Shown here: piece by piece, positions 54,824 to 64,000 of the stretch
Layout: every line of letters starts with the position of its first letter
Numbering within the stretch: the first letter of the stretch is position 1
From: Lomentospora prolificans
Lineage: Eukaryota; Ascomycota; Sordariomycetes; Microascales; Microascaceae
DNA: 64,000 nt
NCBI GenBank assembly: GCA_029532625.1
Contig: JARFXM010000004.1
Coordinates: 3,472,001-3,536,000 of the forward strand
Direction: 5' to 3'
Notes under the pieces: model-generated
What the model was told of the DNA's origin: nothing
Databases searched by the model: none
Seen by the model: the letters and a program-made list of their open reading frames with translations, nothing else
Position numbers and translations under genes: made by a program

Positions 54824-57308
54824 TCAACCGAGCAATTCGACGTCGAGGCCGATGGACTGCATGAACAAGTTGACGTTTGAAAGTCTTTGCGCAGCAATAG
54901 TTTGCGGCAACGTCTTCGCATGGCTGACTGTGCCCATCACGCGATCTTTGACTGCGAGCACGAGGCGCTGTTGTTGCTCGGGGGAAGAGCTAACACCAAT
55001 AGCGGCAAGGAGCTGCCAAACGTAGATGTCCTCCCCCGAGTTGATGCTCCCCGGGAAAATATGGGGCAAGGTAGGTTCAATGATGTTGAAGAATGTATTG
55101 AACGTAGATTCCCTGCTCCGCGTTAGTTAACATACACGCATTGCTTGACAATCTGAGAATAGGAACTTACCATTTGCTCCATTGCTCTGGTGTACCGCCA
55201 CCAGCTTGTTTAAGGAGCTCAGCGCGGCTGAGGATGAGCGTGAGTATCGACGTACCAATCCTAGTCTTCGCAATCAAGTCGACGTTAAGTTTATCATTGA
55301 TGAGGTCGAGAGCACCATCGACAATGTCCAAATTAGTATCGTTGAAGAACTGGAAGATGCTTGGCATCACGACGACAGAGAATAATTCAATGTTTTCACG
55401 GAGCGCCGCGTTGAGATTCATGTCTCCCGTGTTGATCTGCGCCCCCTTCACGACATCGAGCTGGTCAAGATGGAAGATGATCATGGTGAGAATAGTAGCT
55501 CGCTGCTCAAATGAGAGATGGCGGAATACACGAGGAATTGCCTTTTTGCCTTTATTGAAGGACAAGAAGGCGATGAAGGGGTGCAAGGTAGTGGCGCCAA
55601 TGGGCTCGTGGACTTTGAGATCATCCCATAGCTTAGCATTGAGGGCGTTAGTGGCATTGAGCCACTGTTCATGTTGGGCCTGGAGGGCGGGATCAGGAGG
55701 CGGCATATGGCGAGCGTGGTCTTCCAGTTTCATAAGCGTAGAGTACACCTTCTCAATATTTCGAAGGACGGACCTCCTATCTACAGTACCATGGGGCTTT
55801 TTGGAACCGGTATTCCGCTGAGAGTCGCCAGGACCGTCTTGCCGCTTGATGTTAAGAAGCGGCTTCGGAGTCTTGGCGTTGCTGTAAGAAATCTTGCCGA
55901 GGCTTCCCGCAATGACGAGCTGTGGATTCTTCGGCTTGTTCTTTGCAGCTTCTACAGCGCGCTGAACCTGCTGCTCCATACGCTGAACGTGGTTTTCGGC
56001 CGCGCGCGCGTGCCGCCGTCCGCCCGAGTGACGGCTACCAGTCTGAAAGAGGTAGGTCTGTGCAAAGTTGTGAAGCGGCTGAGTCGGGTTTTGGCGGTGG
56101 CCGGCTCGAATAGACGCATGGACTTGATAGTAAAAATCATCGTTAAGAGACACCTCCTCGCCATCCTCGGTTGCAATTCCGGTGGCGGTGACAAGTTGCT
56201 GGAGTTGAATACGTGTGATGAAGTTTTTGTCTTGAGGTGTCATTAAGCCATTATCCTTAGAAAGAACCCAAATTTTGTGGTTTCTCTTGGCGCGTTTAGT
56301 TTCCTGCTCGAGAATAGCGGCTTTCTCCTCTTCCGAAAGATGGTGTTGGACCTGAAGGGGTACATGCGTCATACCAGAGCCGGATCCGTGGGACGCATGG
56401 GTTGGATGAGTCGGAATACCGACGCGAGCAGCATCACCAGAGAGGCGGTTAGGGTTTTGGAGGATTTGTGTCGGGTGGACAGGTCCATGGGGTTGTTGGG
56501 GGCTTGGGCCTTGATGCAATGCTGTAGGCTGTTGCTTAGCATCTAGGCCCTGGGGCCGCTGGAGAATCTGTACGGGGTGACTGTGTCCGGGTTGTCCTTG
56601 TACAGGGTGGGAGGGTTCACGGACCTTGGCATAGAGAAAGTCGCCATTCTCTGGAACCAAGATCTGCGCCTGCGGCTGGCCTTGCTGAGACGAAGTTGGC
56701 TGGGGGGTACTCTTAGCTTGGGCACGCATAGCGGCCTCGACTTCCTCCAAACTCATCACCTTCCGCCCGGACGACGCAGGTTGTTGGGCTGTAGGCTGAG
56801 TAGTGGGCTGTGCCGCGGGTTTGGGTGGGGCGGTTCCCCAAATGCTATGATCGACGTGGAGGTCGGGCACTATTTCAGGGTCCTTGTACTTTTCATACCC
56901 GGTGCGCGCAGGCTTTCGAGCAGGCTGCTGCTGAGCGTACGAGGCGGGAAAAGAGGATACGGCGGCGGGGACGGGAGCTGCGGAGGGCTTGGGAACACTA
57001 GGTTGCTGTCTAGAGAAGCGAAGCTGCTCTTCTTCGATGGCGGTTGAAACCTGAGCAGTGCGGCCGAAGAAATCGAAGTCCTTGCCAACGTTGCCGGCAC
57101 CACCAGAGTCTCCGAATGTATCGTCGTTGAACGCATCGTCCGTCTCATCAAGCTGATCACCCAGGCCATCGTAGGTGTCGTCAAATTCCAGAGCGCCCTC
57201 GTCGCCTTCGGCATCATTGGACAGGCCTGAAAAAGGGTCGTGGGCCTGAGAAAAGCCGGGCGCGGCGCTGTTATGCCGGGAGCCACTGAATCCCCCGAAG
57301 AACGACAT
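54824..57308 (-). CDS. pat1: mRNA decapping activator Pat1
   Basis: Two exons on the minus strand, 57308-55171 and 55112-54824, give 808 residues. I start at the ATG at 57308 (MSFFGGFSG), the usual Pat1 opening; codons upstream only extend from a non-ATG. The acidic N-terminus holds the Dhh1-binding-type sequence (FDDTYDGLGDQLDETDDAFN). A Pro/Gln-rich middle follows, then the conserved EEEKAAILEQETKRAKRNHKI and ITRIQLQQLV segments, and an alpha-helical C-terminal domain (LEDHARHMPPPDP, LIAKTRIGTSILTLILSRAELL) that binds Lsm1-7 and Dcp2 in yeast. Splicing rebuilds a Trp codon at the junction (WSKW|ESTFNTFF). The protein promotes decapping and translational repression in the cytosol and P-bodies. 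Length and ends match filamentous-fungal Pat1. Confidence 0.95.
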
Positions 57309-60163
57309 GGTCGCCAATGAAAGGATGTAAATGTTGGTCGGTAACAAAAAGAACTAAGTGAAACTGTTCCGTATCAGTAAGAGGTTGTTAAATGGACGAA
57401 AAAGGGATATTTGGTGGTGCGAGGCCAAGGGTTAGTGCGGGGATAGAAAGAGCTCAGGTAGTACGAGCATTCGATGACGCCGGCGATCAGCTAGAAGGAA
57501 GCTCGACGCGGGACCGAGAGTCTTTTCTCTGACGGTCGCTGATGGCATATTGAATGGCAGGAATGACTCTGTGTATGGGAGAGATGCAGAAAGCCACAAT
57601 CATACCTTTGGGAGAGGTTGAACGAGGTGAAATGGAGTTGGCTCACTATCATGGTGAAGATAGACTTTGCAAAACAAAGGCGAGTCACGGAATCGACAAA
57701 ACTCCCATGCACCCAGAGAGAATAGTCAGTCGGCGCCTCGTGGAGGTAAAACGATGCAGCCGAAGCCTCAATGGGAGTAGGTACCTAATGATCCAGCGAG
57801 CAGCCACTTGCAGGCATACCAAGGGGGATGATCGTGATAGCCAGCGCTGGCGAGCATGGCGGGTCCAAGTCGCAAAGCCTGATGGTAATGTGGGATGTGG
57901 TCAACCGAAGCTTGGACGCTTGATTACATAATGAAGTTATTTCACGTGACCAGAATAGAGCTAGTGGGTAACAAGGCCTCGGTCCCAGCAATGGCGCGGC
58001 GTTCTGATCCCCTCACCCAAATCTGGTGAATGAGCTGGTTGCAGCATCCTACCTTCCTGGTGATCTTCCTGGGTTCCACCGTTCGACGCGTCAGTCAACG
58101 GGGCCACCATTGATGACTGAAACGTAGCTGGAGCGCTTACTGGTATTGATGAATCCCGCCTTACCTCTCCAGAGACGTGGTTCTCGGGAATCACGGCCGG
58201 TTTTCACCAATGAGCGTCGCTGCTGGTTGGGATCTTTAATTTTGGCCAGCAATAGCACCCTTTGGGACTTCGTACCAGGGGGCGATTTCGTGCTTGAGAT
58301 AGTATTGTGGAAGCATTCCAATACAATTTGTGCCAACAACGGGTGCGAATTCAAGACTATTTGCTCAGCTCTTTCATAGACCCAAAATAGGCTCGACGAG
58401 CATGAGACTTTTCCCCGATTGGGACGAATATCGAATCTTCAGCGTGCTCCCTCTCCTCCACTGACGCCTCGGAGGCTGGTCCCTCTAGCGCGCGATCGGC
58501 CCGTCACTGTCCTTCGTCGATACCTCTGTGCAATATGGCAGCGGAAGGTCTGGGTTTGAGCATGATGCTAGTTGGGACCTGGGATGTGGTTACGCGTGTG
58601 CTTGGAGGTATCCAGTCTCGAAACGTGTATCCCACGTAATTTCAACTCGTGTTACGCCATTGTTCATGGCCAGATGATTACAGGGGCTTAGATAGTTCAC
58701 AGGGCCGCATTTTCCCCAACGTCCACTCCGTGCAGCATTAGATATTGATACAGGGTGTTATTAGTTCGTTCAGTGAGAACAAAATCGGATGCCAACATCA
58801 GGTCTTATCTGCAGACCAGACATTTCCAGGCTGATCAATTTAAAGACACTACTGTTGCTAGGGACCCAAGACCCTGGATGAACTATTAGGTAGATGTGCA
58901 AGTCTTGGGGGACAGGTATGGGTACTCATGCATGCGCAATTCTCTTCATCTTTCCTGTTCCTATCCTTGGGAGTGGGGGGTTCCGCATCGACCTTCGTAG
59001 TGTCCGTTGTCACGATTGAAAATCAAAGTCAACGTGTCCGGTCGTGGAGCCAGGTCTCACAGGCCTTCTCGGAAGCCCAATTAAACTAGAATGGGGGGAT
59101 GGCTAGAGCAACCCTTGAACTTGTAGACATCAATCGCGGGAATATTGCGAACGGGACACATCCATTTGTAGTCTTAAGCTGCCCACAGCAGCTCAGGGGA
59201 GTGATGCGATCAATTGATGCGCACACTCGTTGGATCTGTATACTATATTTGGTACATACACCGGCTTGACTGGGAAATATTTTACACGAGCTCCAGAGAA
59301 CTGGGACTTGCCGGCTGGACTAGGGTGTCTTACTTGGCGCATCTGGACCTCGAGCATTGTTGCGGAAATGGATCGTCTGCAAGTCCAATGCACAACCATC
59401 ATCTGCGCCAGGGGGGTGTGATAAACGACATTCGCAGCAATCATTCACGCGGTCTTGGGTTGGTCTTACCACCGGCTAGCGTTTGTGACTGTCAATAGGC
59501 TGGGATACAAGCCAGGCTCGGCCATACGAGTCAGGGGTTATTAAGATTTTGGACTTATTGGCTTGCCCAGCATACATACAAGGTAGGCAAAGTAGGGAGC
59601 AGGTGCGGTACAGCTCGACTTCCCCTGTGAGGTAACTTGCGACAGCCATGCTCCACCCACTTTCTTGAGAAGGAAAGGGGCACTCGACTCGCCTTTGTAC
59701 ACGTACGCCTCGCCTCGTATTGGAATTTTTTTTAGTGTTGGGAGTAGATATCTTCTGTTTGCCCATCGGCCCTTGCCCAAACCTCTTCCCACTTCCTCCT
59801 CTTTTCATTAACTTTTTGCCGTCGAACCTTGGAGGCACCATTCGCGGCACAACCTCTACGAGAGATGCGCCTCAATTAAACCGGTAGCCCCTCGCAGATC
59901 AATTGCCAGCTCTCCACTATACCGTCATACGTCTGGTACCGTGCATGGATGTCGAGTTTTCCATTGCGGCACCGACTCCCCCATCTTCTAAACCTGACTT
60001 CGAGCCGCGCCTTGCTGCCCATAACCGGCTGGCCCAACTTCTTCTCGTCAACGAAACGATTGAACAGGCGACAACAAACGGTTCACTGATCTCGCCAGAC
60101 CTAGGATCAATTCAGCGACCTCCATCAACCGCTGTCTGATTAGTTTTCTGCAAGTCGCCCATC
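57309..60163. other. 2.9 kb divergent intergenic region, pat1 and Kre2-like genes
   Basis: Noncoding as far as I can see. Frames up to about 125 codons are present on both strands without motif or splice support. CT-rich DNA at about 59740-59820 and the sequence before 60164 look like a leader of the mannosyltransferase gene. No tRNA or transposon features found. Confidence 0.5.
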
Positions 60164-61679
60164 ATGGCAGCTGGCGGTACGCGCTATCTGCGATTCATTC
60201 TTTTCGCGGTTTTTGTATGTTCCGACTTCCCCACGTCGGCTCTACTTCCCTACCATTGCCCCGGCCCTCCGTCAAAACCTGGAGTTGAATGTGAGCAGAA
60301 GTCTGTGATAGTGTATGCTGACCTGTTTCCCCCAGGCCTTTCTCGTCGTATACCTGATCACGCAGTCGACGTACAATGGAGGTAACGACCTTCCCAACTC
60401 TGGCGTGCCAAACACGCCACCTGTGAACAAAGCCACGCCAAACAAAGACACCTCGAAGCGCCCGGCTGTGGGAGAGGCCTATAACCCTGCTGATTTCCCC
60501 ATGCCCATGACCCCGAACGATGCCGGCTGGGAGGATATTCTCTTCAACGGGCCCGCTCCTGGCCCGCGAATGAATGCCACCTTTGTTACCCTGGCTCGGA
60601 ATAGCGACTTATGGGATATGGCCAACTCCATCCGTCAAATCGAGGATCGGTTCAACCGTCGCTACAACTATGACTGGGTTTTCTTGAACGATAAGCCGTT
60701 CGATGCCACCTTTAAGAAGGTCACTAGCTCCCTCGCGTCGGGCAAAACCTATTACGGCGAGATTCCAAAGGAGCATTGGTCCTTCCCTGAGTGGATCGAC
60801 CAGGACAAGGCGGCCAAGGTTCGCGAAGATATGAAGGAGCGAAAGATTATCTACGGTGACTCTGTCAGCTATCGCCACATGTGCCGCTTCGAGTCGGGCT
60901 TTTTCTTCCGCCACCCTCTCATGCTGAACTACGAATACTATTGGCGTGTCGAGCCCAATGTCAAGTTCTTTTGCGATATCCACTATGATCCTTTCCGTTT
61001 CATGGCAGAGAACAAGAAGAAGTACAGCTTTGTATTGAGCTTGTACGAATACATCGAGACCATCCCTACCCTGTGGGAGAGCACCAAAAAATTCATGAAG
61101 AACCACCCCGAGCACATCGCTGAGAACAACTCTATGGATTTCTTGAGCGATGATGGGGGCGAAACTTACAACAGGTGCCACTTCGTAAGTCATTTTAGTT
61201 TTGGCCTTTTTATCGTTTTGGCGCCAAGGGACTTGACAGTTAATTTTGTTGCATTTCTTTAGTGGTCCAACTTTGAAATCGGGAGCTTGAGCTGGCTCCG
61301 TTCTCAACAGTATATCGACTTCTTTGAGTCCCTCGACCAAGACGGAGGTTTCTTCTATGAACGTTGGGGAGATGCTCCTGTCCACTCTATTGCCGCCGGT
61401 ATCATGCTGAAGAAGGAAGAGATCCACTTCTTCAATGATATCTCGTATTGGCATGTGCCTTTTACGCACTGCCCTACGGGAGAGAAGCTCCGCCTGGACT
61501 TGAAGTGCAACTGTAATCCCAAGGACAACTTTGACTGGAAGGGCTATTCATGTGAGTAAATCCTATGATTCACCATCGGTGGTTGAACCATGATTTCTAA
61601 CTTGCCCTCAGGCACCTCACGTTATTTCGAGGTCAACGGCCTGGAGAAGCCCGAAGGGTATGAGAACCAGCAAGACTAG
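60164..61679 (+). CDS. Kre2/Mnt1-family alpha-1,2-mannosyltransferase (GT15)
   Basis: Four exons (60164-60214, 60336-61184, 61263-61551, 61612-61679) give 418 residues. The protein is a type II Golgi membrane enzyme: a short cytosolic end (MAAGGTRYLR), one membrane helix built across the first intron (FILFAVFAFLVVYLI), a stem of about 70 residues with Pro/Thr/Asn, and a GT15 catalytic domain. Catalytic-domain signatures are ATFVTLARNSDLWDM, NYDWVFLNDKPFD, YRHMCRFESGFFFRHPL, YYWRVEPNVKFFCDI and YNRCHFWSNFEI, the last formed by splicing exons 2 and 3. The last exons add CTSRYFEVNGLEKP. Yeast Kre2/Mnt1 adds alpha-1,2-mannoses to O-linked and outer-chain N-linked glycans using GDP-mannose. Exon 1 is only 17 codons, but it completes the membrane anchor. 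Well supported. Confidence 0.96.
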
Positions 61680-62272
61680 AGAGGGCTTTTCATGTACGTG
61701 TACTGTTTTAGACTGGATTATCATACAAAAGGGAACATATGATGAAATCTAAGGCACCTATGATAGACCTCCACTGAGAGAAGGGAGGCTGCAAAAGGGT
61801 CGATGGGTAAAAAAATAACGGGAACGGCGTTTCGAAGGTTTGCAATTTGGGTTACCCACAGAGTAGAAAACGCTGTTCTACTCCGAACAACCCTGCATGT
61901 ATTTTACAAAACTTATCAGCTGCCTCAAGCTGCCTGCTATTCTACACTAATCAAGTTGTCTGGAGCATGAGCGAACTACCTCATTCGTCACAGGTTCCTA
62001 TTCATAGTTCCGCATAGGCCGGGCATATCGAAAGGCCCTGGCGCAGGTTCACAATCAGGGGAAAGCCGATGCTGTGTGAAATCCACGGACGCTCACCCTG
62101 GTTTGATTTGACGCGTTTTAGATGTGAATACTCTGTGCATTGATGATGTGGCGACAATATGTTGAATGCCGGCCGGCTACACGGACCCAAGCCGTTTTTA
62201 AGCCAAACCAAGCGTTCGTTAAATACACGTCTATTCCCACCAACACCACGGTATAATCGAATTATGACCAAT
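61680..62272. other. Convergent spacer, Kre2-like and secreted Cys-rich genes
   Basis: 593 bp between two stops. No gene seen; probably 3' untranslated regions. Confidence 0.6.
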
Positions 62273-62605
62273 TCACAGAGGAGAGCCTTGCTTGCACCGA
62301 GCCTTGGACGTTCCGCAATCACTTGCTGCACCGTAATCGCAGCACCCACCGCTAGGACTGCATTCGAAGGCGTGGCTAGACACACGCTTGGATGCGATGG
62401 CGAAGGTACCCGCACCAACAACGCAGTTGCCGCAGTAGACGCCTTGCTTCAGACCCTTGACGCACTTACAGCCATTAGCGCTGCAGGCGCGAGGGACGAG
62501 CTCGGCGGGGAGTGCATCGCGTTGAGCGAGACCGGCGGGCTCTTCGGCCGGGATTGCAGTGGCAAGGGCCAAGCTGGCGAGGGAGAGGACGACCGAAAGA
62601 CGCAT
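62273..62605 (-). CDS. Small secreted cysteine-rich protein
   Basis: Single exon of 110 codons on the minus strand. A clean signal peptide (MRLSVVLSLASLALATA) is followed by a short acidic pro-like stretch with QR and PR sites that could be cut by a Kex2-like protease. The remainder is compact and holds ten cysteines in the order AC, GC, KC, YC, NC, EC, CC, DC, RC. This is compatible with five disulfide bonds and an extracellular stable protein. I do not recognise the family. Small secreted Cys-rich proteins of plant- or insect-associated fungi are often effector candidates, but size and Cys content alone do not show that. An antisense frame of similar length overlaps but has no such features. 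Confidence 0.8.
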   Translation of the reverse strand: MRLSVVLSLASLALATAIPAEEPAGLAQRDALPAELVPRACSANGCKCVKGLKQGVYCGNCVVGAGTFAIASKRVSSHAFECSPSGGCCDYGAASDCGTSKARCKQGSPL

Positions 62606-63343
62606 GTTGGTAACGGATGTCGGGAGAAGGGATGGGAGAAGTGGAAGTTTGAGTCTTGGTTGAGCTTGATGCGATGAGCTCGGGATTTCGGGCGGACGGC
62701 GCGCGGACTAGATGAAAGAGAAGCGGTGGCAGAAACAAGACTCTTCACACGTATCTCTTTTCATCCGGCCGCCGCCCATGTTTATATCATAGTTTTCATG
62801 GCCTTTGTGCCGTATGACGGCTGGGTTGCCGCCCCTTTGTTAACAGTTCCCCCGTCTTACATTCGTGGAGTGGCGATACTATGGGGATGCATGGCTTTGA
62901 TTAAACAGGCACATTGCAGGGCCACTTTGGCACCTCGCTTTACAGGAGCTAATGTTACGTCGACGAAAATAGTAATCAAGGCGGCACAATTTTCCCGGTC
63001 TTTGGGAAGGCGAAAACACTGCAGGTGTGAACAGAAAGACCAATTAGAGCCGCCACAACCGCGAATCTCCGTCTGTCGTGCAGCAGCTTGCTGGGCCAGG
63101 CAATCGGTCCAAGTTCCGCTCTCCAGTCTTTTGTGTTCTTCGACCAAGCTTGCAAAACCAGCAAATATTAGGACCGAAGACCAGACAAGCCGGATACAAC
63201 CCACAGCCTGGTTAGCGTATCAATCTGGCTTACGAACGATTGCAAGAGTTAGAATTCCGGCGTGAGACCCCGTCGCATTGGAGGGTATCCTAAGTACTGT
63301 TGGCAGTTACATGGCATATACTGCGACCCCGTCATGATTTCTC
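62606..63343. other. Spacer between the secreted-protein gene and the Lcp5-like gene
   Basis: 738 bp, both flanking genes on the minus strand, so it holds the promoter of the secreted-protein gene and the 3' end of the Lcp5-like transcript. No gene seen. Confidence 0.55.
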
Positions 63344-64000
63344 CTACTTCCTCTGCCTTCCCCGGTCTCTTCGACCAGCCTCAAGTACTTTGAGTCGCTT
63401 GTTAAAGCGTTCACCCATCTCGACATGTGCCCCGCTCTGCCTCGGCCCGTCAGAGCTCTCGTGTTGGCGCTTCCGACTCCTCTCAAGAAGCGCACGGGTG
63501 CCTGAGGATCCATCCTTTCGTCGGGTGAGGCGATCAATCCTGTCGACACCTTCGCCAAGATCCCGCCACTCCTCTCCACCAAAGACCATGCGTCCGCTCT
63601 TTCCTGCAAGCTTGGCCTGCTTAGCCCGTTCTTTCTTATTGGGAACGGGAAGACGGGTGAAGTTTCGCTCTTCGTACTCTCTCCTTTCGTCGTCCCGTCT
63701 GCGTTCCTCTGCTGTCTTGACTTTGCGGCCCCGGTCCAGAATCGTAGTTCCAACACTGGGCTCCGCAATGGGACCGGACACGAGCTCGTTGGCCACATAT
63801 TCCTCCACCGTAGCGGATTTGAGGGGCACCCTCTCCCTCCGCTCACGCTTCTCGGGTTCGGGCATGAGAACGCGTCTGGTTTTGGATGGGCGCCAAATGC
63901 CAGGTTTGTCGTTTGAATCTCCGGGAGGATTGGCCTCGACTAGTTTTGTGAAACCTGCCAGCTGTGGCCTGCGTGGCTTCTCGTCTTCGTCTTCGTCATC
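63344..64000 (-). CDS. Lcp5/neuroguidin-like ribosome biogenesis factor, C-terminal part (partial)
   Basis: The frame is open from the window edge to a stop at 63344-63346, giving the last 218 residues. The gene continues beyond 64000, where the N-terminal Sas10/Utp3/C1D-type domain would be. Visible features are an acidic stretch at the edge (DDEDEDEKPRRP), a conserved KPGIWRPSKTRRVLMP segment, then ERRREYEE-type charged sequence leading to REYEERNFTRLPVPNKKER, the hallmark EENF-RLP motif of Lcp5/neuroguidin C-termini, and a basic end (RRDRGRQRK). Lcp5 is part of the small-subunit processome needed for 18S rRNA maturation in the nucleolus. The identification rests on the C-terminal motif and charge pattern, so a related nucleolar protein is possible. 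Confidence 0.72.
   Translation of the reverse strand, partial: DDEDEDEKPRRPQLAGFTKLVEANPPGDSNDKPGIWRPSKTRRVLMPEPEKRERRERVPLKSATVEEYVANELVSGPIAEPSVGTTILDRGRKVKTAEERRRDDERREYEERNFTRLPVPNKKERAKQAKLAGKSGRMVFGGEEWRDLGEGVDRIDRLTRRKDGSSGTRALLERSRKRQHESSDGPRQSGAHVEMGERFNKRLKVLEAGRRDRGRQRK

Noticed and set aside
60609..61469. 286-codon frame antisense to the Kre2-like gene
   Set aside because: It overlaps strongly supported GT15 exons on the other strand, crosses their intron, and encodes no recognised motif.
1..64000. Search for CRISPR arrays, rRNA genes, transposases and reverse transcriptases
   Set aside because: No regularly spaced repeats, no rRNA-like sequence, and no DDE or RT motif found by eye on either strand.

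Overview
This window looks like nuclear DNA of a filamentous ascomycete (Pezizomycotina, most likely a Sordariomycete). The genes have several short GT-AG introns with CTAAC/CTRAC-like branch sites. The proteins are typical fungal orthologues: a cell-wall-integrity Pkc1 with HR1-C2-C1-kinase layout, AP-3 beta, She9/Mdm33, Alg3, Kre2/Mnt1, Nuf2, RTA1-like and a DUF4360-like secreted protein. I assign no species. Coordinates of spliced genes come from reading splice sites by eye and checking that reading phase is kept across every junction.

Layout: 1-220 holds the first exon of a Rho-GDI (-). 2378-3854 is a Bqt4-like inner nuclear membrane protein (+), 4873-6130 a 3-hydroxyisobutyrate dehydrogenase (+) and 7090-8428 an RTA1-like membrane protein (+). 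8739-11252 is AP-3 beta (-), 11827-12531 a conserved protein of unknown function (+) and 12742-14222 kinetochore Nuf2 (-). A 6.3 kb stretch without a recognisable gene follows, then a large disordered fungal protein at 20548-23043 (+) and a secreted DUF4360-like protein at 24279-24991 (-). After another gene-poor stretch come She9/Mdm33 (27980-29305 -), a HAD phosphatase (30216-31117 +), D-amino-acid oxidase (31284-32762 -), thioredoxin (33599-34404 -), an eIF1A-like S1 protein (35517-36012 +), Alg3 (36658-38166 -) and Pkc1 (38718-42691 -). After 3 kb of noncoding DNA there is a mitochondrial acyl-CoA dehydrogenase (45650-47288 -) divergent from mitoribosomal uS12m (47723-48395 +).

The least ordinary part is 48.87-52.7 kb. 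It holds a broken gene with a SesB-like alpha/beta-hydrolase domain, the kind found in fungal NLR/allorecognition proteins, followed by an acidic tail. Next to it is a second broken gene for a protein with about four membrane segments. Both contain frameshifts while every flanking gene is intact, so this looks like a decaying accessory locus. Beyond it lie RNA polymerase III Rpc37 (53024-54244 +), Pat1 (54824-57308 -), the Kre2/Mnt1 mannosyltransferase (60164-61679 +), a small secreted protein with ten cysteines (62273-62605 -) and the C-terminal part of an Lcp5/neuroguidin-like ribosome-biogenesis factor running off the right edge (-).

Most genes are unlinked housekeeping functions and nothing suggests a biosynthetic cluster. 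Themes that recur without physical grouping are cell wall and glycosylation (Pkc1, Rho-GDI, Alg3, Kre2/Mnt1), mitochondria (HIBADH, ACAD, uS12m, She9) and RNA (Pat1, Rpc37, Lcp5). I found no rRNA, convincing tRNA, CRISPR array or intact transposon.
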